Origin: FEN-987 sp035524675
Lineage (GTDB): Archaea > Thermoproteota > Bathyarchaeia > 40CM-2-53-6
Length of the DNA: 5,421 nucleotides
Assembly (NCBI GenBank): GCA_035524675.1
Contig: DATKOK010000099.1
Location: forward strand, 1-5,421
Direction: 5' to 3'
The notes below the pieces were generated by a model. That model made no database searches. It saw only the letters and a list, made by a program, of their open reading frames with translations, and was not told the DNA's origin. A program made the position numbers and the translations under genes. Shown here in pieces: positions 1 through 5,167 of this stretch. Numbering within the stretch: the stretch's first letter is position 1; the number at the start of each line of letters is the position of its first letter.

Positions 1-838
1 CTGTCAGGCTGAAACCTTCGTACCATGAAGGGTTGACAAAGACGTCGCTCGCGGAGTATTCTCTTGCCAAATCTTCATCGTTTGGAGCGCGTACGATCCT
101 ATATGGGAATCCCGTGTCAGCCATGCCTAACCTACGCGCCCTATCTTGAGTGACAATGACGAGTTCTGTCGATGGGTGTCCTTTGTGGACGATGTTCATT
201 GCTTGAATCATGTCGTTCATACCTTTCCATTCGATGCTGCGACCTATGCACATGATTCGTTTCGTTTTGCCGTTATTTCTAATATCTCTGGGGAAGAAGA
301 TTCTACGATCAACACCGTTCAGAATGACTTGAGCATCCTTGGAATACTTTTCTCTAATTGTCTTCCTCAACCATGATGACACTGTCACGAGTTGCATAGG
401 GAGGGAATATGTTTCCTCCACCATCTGCCTCGTGTATGGATCATCAAAGAAGAATGGTTCATAATGTTGAACGTAATAGAACGGCTTTCCCTTTCCGCTT
501 CTGTTAACTGCAAAGGCCGTGAGGCAGTATGTTGCCACGTTAACATCGCAGTCAGGAATCGCTAAACTCAGGTTTCTGATTCTATCCACCCGCCAACGAG
601 TGGACCTCCGAAAGGCGGAATCAAGAAGGTGGGGGTAAGTCTGATGAACGATAGGGGCAGTTTTTTCAATGTACTTCACCTTGGTTCGCAACGGGAACCA
701 AAGGTGCGCTTGGTTACTTCCTAGTGAAGTGAATGTGACATCATGTCCCTTTGCTACTAATCTATTGGCAACTTCAAACAGTACTCTGGCTCCACCGCTC
801 CGCCTCATACCCCACATGGCGAAATTTATCTTGAGCAA
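1..838 (-). CDS. GT4-family glycosyltransferase, C-terminal end cut by window edge
   Basis: A GT-B fold glycosyltransferase of family 4, expected to move a sugar from a nucleotide-sugar donor onto a glycan or lipid acceptor at the cytoplasmic membrane face. Seen: the N-terminal domain opens with strand KINFA, the glycine loop RRSGGARVLFEVANRL and strand HDVTF. The domain junction is NGVDRRIFFP (residues 174-183). The donor domain opens with CIGRSIEWKG (about 197-206), whose Arg and Lys usually contact the donor phosphates. The last residues visible are NPSWYEGFSLT, where Glu274 is the first glutamate of the family's E-x7-E motif; the second lies beyond position 1. About 279 residues are present and the family usually has 350-400, so roughly a quarter is missing. 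Start: no ATG precedes 817 in this frame. TTG at 838 keeps the first beta strand and is preferred; ATG at 817 or 808 would cut it off. The acceptor cannot be told. Confidence 0.92.
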   Translation of the reverse strand, partial: MLKINFAMWGMRRSGGARVLFEVANRLVAKGHDVTFTSLGSNQAHLWFPLRTKVKYIEKTAPIVHQTYPHLLDSAFRRSTRWRVDRIRNLSLAIPDCDVNVATYCLTAFAVNRSGKGKPFYYVQHYEPFFFDDPYTRQMVEETYSLPMQLVTVSSWLRKTIREKYSKDAQVILNGVDRRIFFPRDIRNNGKTKRIMCIGRSIEWKGMNDMIQAMNIVHKGHPSTELVIVTQDRARRLGMADTGFPYRIVRAPNDEDLAREYSASDVFVNPSWYEGFSLT

Positions 839-867
839 GAGTATTCTGCAATACAGACCCTGTTGCG

Positions 868-875
868 GATTTATC
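868..875 (-). promoter_or_regulatory. Possible TATA box of the glycosyltransferase gene
   Basis: The minus strand reads GATAAATC, preceded by the purine stretch GAAGG that could act as a BRE. Its centre lies about 33 bases before the TTG at 838, which would give a very short leader and favours that start over the ATGs further in. This is a weak match and inference only. Confidence 0.3.
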
Positions 876-1043
876 CCTTCGGCTGATACAATCCGGTCAT
901 CGACTGAAGAGAACTTGAGACTAGGAGGAAGAATCTTGGTGGACCCTTGCGGTCTGATTCGGTTCCTCTGACCGCGTTGCGCGTCCCCTCGATGAAGCGA
1001 CTTGGCGAATAATGGGTTATCGATACTAACTCAACTTCACGAA

Positions 1044-1070
1044 TGGAGTATTGATCCCTAATCTACTCCA
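1044..1070. repeat. Inverted repeat TGGAGTA-13-TACTCCA
   Basis: Perfect 7-base arms at 1044-1050 and 1064-1070 are separated by 13 bases. Inside them GAT and ATC can extend the stem across a two-base bulge. It lies between the stop of the two-helix gene and the glycosyltransferase start. It could be a protein-binding site or an RNA hairpin. The half-site GGAGT also occurs in the palindrome at 1471-1486. Confidence 0.4.
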
Positions 1071-1137
1071 AATGGTACTACTGTACGCTGGGGCAACTCT
1101 AGCCCAACGCTAGATCCTGCCACCCAGAGCGGAAATG

Positions 1138-1404
1138 TCAACCAAGCGGAGTGCTTGACTGAAAGACTCGAGGGGTTCCTAACGTTTGAAAGATGGAGAG
1201 ACCAGCGAGGAGAAGCAGAGGAGAAACGGTTGCAACATAGTAGATGATGAACCTCTTCCATCGATCTCTTCGACGCCAAGTTCGCGTGAAGACCAGAGGC
1301 ATCAAGGCGTCGACATAAACGAAAGCAATCCCGAAAAAGAAGTAGCTAATCGCTGCTATGATGGGAAGAATTTCAAGAACCAACTCGGGCGAGGTCCCGC
1401 TCAC
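1138..1404 (-). CDS. Small two-helix membrane protein, function unknown
   Basis: An 88-residue protein I do not recognise. Two hydrophobic segments are visible: residues about 11-31 (ending SYFFFGIAFVYV) and about 52-73 (FIIYYVATVSPLLLLAGLS). They are joined by a strongly basic loop, RTWRRRDRWKR (41-51). By the positive-inside rule the loop faces the cytoplasm and both ends face out. The start is GTG at 1404, supported by a strong Shine-Dalgarno GGAGG at 1413-1417 with eight bases of spacing. A TATA-like box (1459-1466) sits at a fitting distance, so the transcript would have a leader of about 30 bases. It follows the YjdF-like membrane protein gene by 132 bases on the same strand. The helix-loop-helix pattern plus a good ribosome site argue for a real gene; absence of a known family is the main doubt. 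Confidence 0.62.
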   Translation of the reverse strand: MSGTSPELVLEILPIIAAISYFFFGIAFVYVDALMPLVFTRTWRRRDRWKRFIIYYVATVSPLLLLAGLSIFQTLGTPRVFQSSTPLG

Positions 1405-1412
1405 TGACCAAC

Positions 1413-1417
1413 CCTCC
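1413..1417 (-). promoter_or_regulatory. Shine-Dalgarno site deciding a GTG start
   Basis: The minus strand reads GGAGG, then eight bases, then GTG at 1404. This is the best ribosome site in the window and fixes the start of the two-helix membrane protein. Confidence 0.7.
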
Positions 1418-1458
1418 AGGCCCGATGTCGTGCTTCAACCAGTCTTACTGCAGGCATG

Positions 1459-1466
1459 GTATACAA
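1459..1466 (-). promoter_or_regulatory. Possible TATA box of the two-helix protein gene
   Basis: The minus strand reads TTGTATAC. A start of transcription about 25 bases downstream would fall near 1438 and leave a leader long enough to include the Shine-Dalgarno site. The palindrome at 1471-1486 lies just upstream of it. Confidence 0.35.
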
Positions 1467-1470
1467 GTAC

Positions 1471-1486
1471 GGAGTTGCGTAACTCC
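1471..1486. repeat. Palindrome GGAGTT-GCGT-AACTCC, possible operator
   Basis: Perfect 6-base arms with a 4-base centre, placed four bases upstream of the TATA-like box of the two-helix protein gene. That is the place where an archaeal regulator would help or block TFB and TBP. No other copy with the same spacing is in the window. Confidence 0.45.
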
Positions 1487-1536
1487 ACGCACCAATTTGT
1501 AACGCTTCGGCTGCCAAGTCACTCATACATACGCAA

Positions 1537-1998
1537 TCAAACAGTGAGATGTTCACCAACCCATACGGCAACCAACGCACCGACAAAATCCATGGTTTCG
1601 TCGAACAGAGTGTCAAGCAGACTTACCTGAATAAAGCCTCCAGGGTTGGCGCCAAAGTAGATCAACTCCAGCCACTCCCATCCAAGACCGATGAGTTGCA
1701 CGATTACTAAAGTCGCGAGAACAGGAACAAGCATGTAAGAACGTTTCAACCGACCAAGGTCGAAGTTGAAGATAACCGCCCCAATCGAGAAGCCTGCCAG
1801 GAAGTGCATTATGTCGATCGGATAAGTTCCGATCCAGCTGGTTCTCGGATCGTTATACCAGTTGTGTCCAACCCAGGGCCCAACCCAGCCATTTGCAAAA
1901 GCGTGTAAGACCAACGTGATTACTAGGGAGCATGTGCTGAATACCAACCACTGCTTCGTTGTGTCTAGTACGCGATTTGTGAAGGTAGTGAGTTGCAT
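1537..1998 (-). CDS. Four-helix integral membrane protein, YjdF/DUF2238-like
   Basis: A 153-residue membrane protein. Hydrophobic segments are visible at about 17-34, 60-79, 90-108 and 134-147. Polar residues sit inside or beside the helices: DIMHFLAGF (62-70), GLGWEWLELIYFG (104-116) and LLDTLFDETMDFVGAL (127-142). From knowledge of the families, a buried HF..G, an acidic EW.E and a DT..D...D..GAL pattern together resemble the YjdF/DUF2238 and related VanZ-like small membrane proteins. Their biochemical role is unclear to me; buried His, Glu and Asp suggest metal or ion contact, which is inference. Start: ATG at 1998 is chosen; a TTG three codons earlier (2007) is possible. No Shine-Dalgarno is seen, but a TATA-like box 22-27 bases upstream suits a leaderless message starting at this ATG. 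It follows the 765-residue gene by 39 bases. Confidence 0.82.
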   Translation of the reverse strand: MQLTTFTNRVLDTTKQWLVFSTCSLVITLVLHAFANGWVGPWVGHNWYNDPRTSWIGTYPIDIMHFLAGFSIGAVIFNFDLGRLKRSYMLVPVLATLVIVQLIGLGWEWLELIYFGANPGGFIQVSLLDTLFDETMDFVGALVAVWVGEHLTV

Positions 1999-2006
1999 CC
2001 ACTTCA

Positions 2007-2018
2007 ACTAGTTCTAGT
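2007..2018. repeat. Palindrome ACTAG-TT-CTAGT, possible operator
   Basis: Perfect 5-base arms around two bases, placed between the TATA-like box (2020-2025) and the ATG at 1998. A repressor bound here would block the polymerase. It is short enough to arise by chance. Confidence 0.3.
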
Positions 2019-2019
2019 G

Positions 2020-2025
2020 ATATAA
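2020..2025 (-). promoter_or_regulatory. TATA box of the YjdF-like gene
   Basis: The minus strand reads TTATAT at -27 to -22 from the ATG at 1998, the expected archaeal distance if transcription begins at or very near the start codon. It lies in the 39-base gap after the 765-residue gene, so the YjdF-like gene probably has a promoter of its own. Confidence 0.5.
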
Positions 2026-2037
2026 CGTGAAGATACC

Positions 2038-4335
2038 CTAGCGATTGAGTTCTGTTGGTGTCCCCCGCTTTGGCGGAATGTAGGGGACCTCTAGTGAACC
2101 AAATGTTTGCGTGAAAGCTTGCTGGTAGATTGGGAATGTCACCATATGAGGCTTGTCAACCGTCTTCGTACCTGAGACTTCAACACAGCGCGCAGTCGAG
2201 ATCGATGATCCATCCTTTGCTGAAACTATCACCGCTAATTCAAACCAGAACGGATTATCAGAATCAGGTTTGATCGTGATCAGGGCGTGTTTTACATCGT
2301 ACGCGACTTTCACATTTTGTAATTGAAGGAAGCCTTGATTGCTCGTGAGTTTCTTGCGATTGATTAACCACTCATATTTGGTCGCCGAGAAATTCTCTAC
2401 GACAGCTTTGAATGCGCCCACTTTTGACATTTTTACTACAACTGGGCCCGTCCATACTCCCACTTCTGTAACACCGTGCTTTGCGCGTTGTTCACATGTT
2501 GACAAGCCACCAGCCGAAGAACTCGTCTGGATAGACGCTGGTACAGAAGCTTTGAACTGCACTGCTTCAATCTTGTGAGTGCTGCCCACAATCTTTGCTG
2601 GACCTAGGAACGTCGACGTGGGTTCGTAATCAAAGCCGCCGACAATTTGCACTTTTGGCAGAGTCTTCTCATAGGTCTTGTAGGCTAGTTTCACGTAATC
2701 CTTTGTGACCTCCACGACTTGAATCATTGAATATCTCTGTTCGTTTGTCTCAACCGCGTAAACTAGCAAGTTCGGAATGAATATGTCTGGAGCTAGAGGC
2801 ATTCCGAAGATCTCAGGAAACGTGATCAAGGTTCCAAACTCTGCCTCCGGAATAGCTTCAGGCCTGTTGTAACTAAGACCGTACAGTTCGAATCTGCACA
2901 TGTCAAAAGCCGCGTGGCCAGTTCTGGCAATCCTGGAGCAGCATAGCGTTCGAATCTTCCTACTAGGTCTGGTGCCGTCCCACGCCAAATCTGCTCCCGG
3001 CAGGTTACTGTCTCCTACACAGCCATTATCAAGATCAACCCATTGTCCGTTGTTTACCGTAATGATGCCCATCGATCTTACGGGCGAATTGTCAGTCACA
3101 GCAACCTGAGCCCCGATTACGATGTCGTCGATGTGGACTTCCTGAAACACTATGTTGAGCCCGATAGCACTTACATCTACGTTTAGATTAAGCGCTCTCA
3201 GCGCGTCGGCAATCCGATTAGCAATGTCGTTGATCAAACCGTTCAACAAATGTTCAGCCAACCATGTGATGAGTGGGGCGAGGATTGCACCGATTATAGC
3301 TCCAATGACTCCTCCGATTATCCCTCCTACGATTGCTCCTACGACGGCCGACGCTAACCAAACCCACCAGTCAAGACTTACGTCGATGTTTGGATCATCG
3401 ATATCTGAAGTGATCTTGAGATGCCCAGAGTCAACTGACATACTAATTCTTCCTCCAACCGTTCCCGTCCCTGACCATCCCGTTCCAGACGCGGAGACAG
3501 TTGCGGTGACATGGATGGCCCCATTGTCGAGCGTAAGTTCCAGCGCTTCCAGTTTGGGATCATGATCCCCAGGCAATGGCACTGAGCGATTCAACCTGCA
3601 TGGCGGACTAAACGCGTCCCTTGGAACTCCCAGCGCATCTGCAAGTTGTGGCCGGATAATCCTGCACAACCAATCGAAATTGACTCCTATTGCACCCGTT
3701 TCTCCCACCGGAACAAAACTCTGAGAGAAACCATTTCTGTTCCCCGGTGTACCTCCCCCGAAAGTCAAAAGCAAGGCAGATCCATCGAGGTTTGCCGGTG
3801 AACTATCGTCAATGATTCTCGAGTCGGCGCTCACGATATCAGTTGGAGAAGTGGAGCTTCGATTGACTGGCACCGGCAGGAGAGGTATAAGGGCGATGTG
3901 GTTGAGGGCCTGAGTTAGAGCATGGTTGGTGTCGTTAATTGCGCCCAGTTCAAGGTGGCTATACAGAAGACCAGACGTTGACAAATCCACTTTTACGAGA
4001 TCTATTTCTCCGGCTGCAGTGCTCGTATGATCTACAACTACCTTCGCTATGAAACGGAGTTTGCCAATTGTAGTGGAGTCGGATAGAAGATCAAGCCTCA
4101 CATCTACAATGTCCATTGTGCCCGGCGGAAGCGGCACATCGGTTGGAACATCGAACAGTATCGTCGGAACGAAGTGAGGGCAAGGCACATCTGGCAGGTG
4201 CAGAAACGCTGTTACGTCGTGGAGGACGTTACACAGAAAGTTACCTCCGTCGATAAAGGCTCCTAGCATGCGCCTGTATGCATCCTCTGAGAATTCGATC
4301 GCGAGGTCGAAATTACTCAGCTGAGAACCAGTCAT
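2038..4335 (-). CDS. 765-residue multidomain protein, TULIP-like with a glycine-zipper membrane segment
   Basis: No named family recognised. Visible regions: (1) residues 1-165 open with NFDLAIEFSEDAYRRMLGAFI and alternate beta strands with helices. (2) Residues 215-415 repeat that plan: helix FDWLCRIIRPQLADALGV, strands 263-320, a long helix 355-383, then strands 384-413. (3) Inside the second unit, 323-360 is very hydrophobic with a GxxxG-type zipper (GAIVGGIIGGVIGAIIGAIL, 333-352). (4) A cysteine-bearing beta region spans 421-495. (5) A small beta module lies around 525-558 (ETNEQRYSMIQVVEVTKDYV). (6) An Ig-like domain lies at about 625-720. Paired strand-helix units recall TULIP lipid-binding proteins such as clostridial P47/OrfX; this is inference from pattern. 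There is no signal peptide. Ten cysteines are present. The ATG directly follows the TAG of the 116-residue gene, and GGGAG at nine bases spacing supports this start. A membrane-inserting, lipid-binding or toxin-like role is possible, not shown. Confidence 0.88.
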   Translation of the reverse strand: MTGSQLSNFDLAIEFSEDAYRRMLGAFIDGGNFLCNVLHDVTAFLHLPDVPCPHFVPTILFDVPTDVPLPPGTMDIVDVRLDLLSDSTTIGKLRFIAKVVVDHTSTAAGEIDLVKVDLSTSGLLYSHLELGAINDTNHALTQALNHIALIPLLPVPVNRSSTSPTDIVSADSRIIDDSSPANLDGSALLLTFGGGTPGNRNGFSQSFVPVGETGAIGVNFDWLCRIIRPQLADALGVPRDAFSPPCRLNRSVPLPGDHDPKLEALELTLDNGAIHVTATVSASGTGWSGTGTVGGRISMSVDSGHLKITSDIDDPNIDVSLDWWVWLASAVVGAIVGGIIGGVIGAIIGAILAPLITWLAEHLLNGLINDIANRIADALRALNLNVDVSAIGLNIVFQEVHIDDIVIGAQVAVTDNSPVRSMGIITVNNGQWVDLDNGCVGDSNLPGADLAWDGTRPSRKIRTLCCSRIARTGHAAFDMCRFELYGLSYNRPEAIPEAEFGTLITFPEIFGMPLAPDIFIPNLLVYAVETNEQRYSMIQVVEVTKDYVKLAYKTYEKTLPKVQIVGGFDYEPTSTFLGPAKIVGSTHKIEAVQFKASVPASIQTSSSAGGLSTCEQRAKHGVTEVGVWTGPVVVKMSKVGAFKAVVENFSATKYEWLINRKKLTSNQGFLQLQNVKVAYDVKHALITIKPDSDNPFWFELAVIVSAKDGSSISTARCVEVSGTKTVDKPHMVTFPIYQQAFTQTFGSLEVPYIPPKRGTPTELNR

Positions 4336-4686
4336 CTACTCTTTCTCCCTATGGGGGACAAACTTGACTCTGATTTTTGGGGTGACTTGTTTGCCGTTTG
4401 GCAGACAGAAAGACCTAGGCGAAAGAAAGCTTGGCTGATTGCGTAACGCCTTCAACTTCTCCCGTAATTGATTATCAACAGGGATCTTCAGCTCCATCAA
4501 AACTGCTGCTGGATCCGTGACGAATCTTTCTGCCAGCTGCGGGTTTGCGTTTAGCCGATCCAGTAGAGTAGACTCATGCCTCTTCAGATCGTTCAATGCT
4601 TTCAGGGAATCGGGAGGAATTTTCTTAACGATTGGAATAGTGGACGTATCCTCACATTCGTTGTTCCACAAGACAAGTCTTCTCAT
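4336..4686 (-). CDS. Small protein with leader-like DPxxxL segment, partner of the 765-residue protein
   Basis: A 116-residue soluble protein. Its middle is helical: SLKALNDLKRHESTLLDRLN (27-46) and NPQLAERFVTDPAAVLMELK (48-67), followed by IPVDNQLREKLKAL. The DPAAVLMELKIPV segment matches the pattern aDPxaaLxelGi.v known from NHLP/Nif11-type leader peptides, LigA-like small subunits and related RiPP precursors. The tail (85-116) is basic and proline-rich, with one cysteine (Cys94), and ends PHREKE. There is no signal peptide or membrane segment. The stop TAG touches the ATG of the 765-residue gene, so translation is very likely coupled and the two proteins probably work together. Possible roles are chaperone or leader for the large protein, or a precursor peptide; no modifying enzyme is in the window, which weakens the last idea. 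The start is ATG at 4686, without a clear Shine-Dalgarno. Confidence 0.85.
   Translation of the reverse strand: MRRLVLWNNECEDTSTIPIVKKIPPDSLKALNDLKRHESTLLDRLNANPQLAERFVTDPAAVLMELKIPVDNQLREKLKALRNQPSFLSPRSFCLPNGKQVTPKIRVKFVPHREKE
4345..4349 (-). promoter_or_regulatory. Shine-Dalgarno site of the 765-residue gene inside the upstream gene
   Basis: The minus strand reads GGGAG, then nine bases that end in the TAG stop of the 116-residue gene, then ATG at 4335. The site lies in the coding end of the upstream gene, which is the usual layout for translational coupling. Confidence 0.6.
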
Positions 4687-4734
4687 ATTCTAGTTGTATC
4701 TTCATTATTATCCATTCACTTCACGGTCTGGTGG

Positions 4735-4747
4735 AAAATTTTTAATA
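4735..4747 (-). promoter_or_regulatory. Possible TATA box of the two-gene unit
   Basis: The minus strand reads TATTAAAAATTTT, the most AT-rich tract upstream of the 116-residue gene. Transcription would start near 4717 and leave a leader of about 30 bases. A second weaker candidate, ATAATAAT at 4704-4711, lies somewhat too close to the ATG at 4686 for a leaderless message. Which one is used cannot be told from sequence. Confidence 0.45.
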
Positions 4748-4763
4748 CCGATCCGCTCGGGGA

Positions 4764-4832
4764 CCTATGCACGCCAGCCCTCGCGCGAACGAAGTCTAAT
4801 GATTAGCGGCGTCGGGCTGACGGTAAACATAG
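4764..4832. other. GC-rich nested inverted repeats, possible structured RNA or binding region
   Basis: Two nested pairs of arms are visible: CTATG (4765-4769) with CATAG (4828-4832), and CAGCCC (4775-4780) with GGGCTG (4814-4819). The interior holds the short palindromes TCGCGCGA (4784-4791) and CTAATGATTAG (4798-4806, within 4796-4806). The GC-rich block stands out against AT-rich flanks. It lies after the zinc-finger microprotein gene and before the promoter of the two-gene unit. It might end the microprotein transcript, form a small RNA, or bind a regulator. It has no T-tract and is not a tRNA. Confidence 0.3.
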
Positions 4833-4868
4833 CCTATAGAGTGTATAATAGCCAGAAGATTCGTAGAA

Positions 4869-4982
4869 CTATGCACTAAACCAAGTTTTACATTTGCCAC
4901 AGTGGTGGTTGACTTCGTGATCGCGTTCCCTGTCGCACATACCGCAGTTCGATCTTAGGCATAGCTTACCACATTTTTCCAC
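4869..4982 (-). CDS. 37-residue cysteine-rich zinc-finger microprotein
   Basis: A very short gene that reads with six cysteines and three histidines in 37 residues. Cysteines are at 4, 8, 13, 16, 28 and 31. Key parts are EKCGKLC, NCGMCDRERDHE and NHHCGKCKTWFSA, so two CxxC knuckles (13-16 and 28-31) lie 11 residues apart, as in a zinc ribbon. An extra Cys4/Cys8 pair and His22, His26 and His27 could bind a second metal or serve as alternatives. Starts: an in-frame TGA lies three codons before GTG at 4982, and no other start codon precedes the first cysteine, so GTG is the start. Short zinc-finger proteins are frequent in Nitrososphaeria and often of unknown role; nucleic-acid binding is the usual guess. 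No family name can be given. The regular metal-ligand pattern is hard to obtain by chance, which is why I call a gene this small. Confidence 0.7.
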   Translation of the reverse strand: MEKCGKLCLRSNCGMCDRERDHEVNHHCGKCKTWFSA

Positions 4983-5015
4983 TAAAGTTCACTTTCACTC
5001 TAAGAGTTAGTCAGA

Positions 5016-5023
5016 GAATATTT
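5016..5023 (-). promoter_or_regulatory. Possible TATA box of the microprotein gene
   Basis: The minus strand reads AAATATTC, centred about 37 bases before the GTG at 4982. This would place the transcript start some 12 bases before the start codon. No Shine-Dalgarno is seen, in line with a short leader. Confidence 0.35.
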
Positions 5024-5114
5024 GTACGCTTCCTGCGTGAAATAGTAGAAATTCATAAAAACTCATCTTGGACTCCAAACTTTCGTCCTACGTGTTCAAT
5101 GCTTTGAACCGAAC

Positions 5115-5140
5115 GTTCCAGAGAGAGACTTTTCTGGAAC
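5115..5140. repeat. Perfect inverted repeat GTTCCAGA-10-TCTGGAAC, probable operator
   Basis: Perfect 8-base arms at 5115-5122 and 5133-5140 are separated by 10 bases. The right arm ends directly before the TATA-like CATAAC, 27 bases from the nitroreductase ATG. The left arm overlaps a second palindrome, GAACGTTC (5111-5118). The size and place fit a dimeric helix-turn-helix regulator acting on the nitroreductase gene, and possibly on the divergent microprotein gene. An RNA role is less likely if the message is leaderless. Confidence 0.6.
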
Positions 5141-5146
5141 CATAAC
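5141..5146 (+). promoter_or_regulatory. Weak TATA-like box of the nitroreductase gene
   Basis: CATAAC spans -27 to -22 from the ATG at 5168, the right distance for a leaderless archaeal message. The match is poor, which fits a promoter that needs an activator at the adjoining inverted repeat. A better AT-rich match, CATAAAAA near 5054-5061, would imply a leader of about 85 bases. Confidence 0.35.
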
Positions 5147-5167
5147 ACAACCTAGCACCGAGGCTTC

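Larger units (their letters stand above)
839..1137. other. Non-coding gap between the two-helix protein gene and the glycosyltransferase gene
   Basis: About 300 bases in which I see no convincing gene. The glycosyltransferase frame stays free of stops up to 1030 but has no ATG, GTG or TTG there, and the translated residues do not look like protein. The minus-strand reading frames over 1058-1279 and the plus-strand frame over 669-971 look like chance frames. The gap holds a possible TATA box (868-875), an inverted repeat (1044-1070) and a smaller hairpin, TCTAGC-5-GCTAGA (1098-1114), that lies 23 bases after the stop of the upstream gene. No poly-T tract marks a terminator. Confidence 0.6.

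Noticed and set aside
146..376. Plus-strand 76-codon frame
   Set aside because: It is antisense to the glycosyltransferase domain junction, which carries clear GT4 motifs on the other strand.
669..971. Plus-strand 100-codon frame
   Set aside because: It runs antisense to the well-recognised glycosyltransferase and its upstream region, and the peptide has no family-like pattern.
1098..1114. Hairpin TCTAGC-5-GCTAGA as a terminator of the two-helix gene
   Set aside because: The stem is short and not followed by a T-tract, so it does not meet either the bacterial or the archaeal terminator pattern.
1401..1616. Minus-strand 71-codon frame overlapping the end of the YjdF-like gene
   Set aside because: The first part is an off-frame reading of the membrane protein and the rest lacks any domain pattern; it also overlaps the start and ribosome site of the two-helix gene.
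3152..3565. Plus-strand 137-codon frame rich in Ile, Pro and Ala
   Set aside because: It is the antisense of the glycine-zipper coding stretch; the repetitive look comes from complementing Gly and Ile codons.
4761..4834. tRNA-like gene on the minus strand
   Set aside because: GGCTATG and CATAG could mimic an acceptor stem and GTTCG occurs inside, but the acceptor pairing breaks, no D-arm signature is found and the T-arm does not pair.
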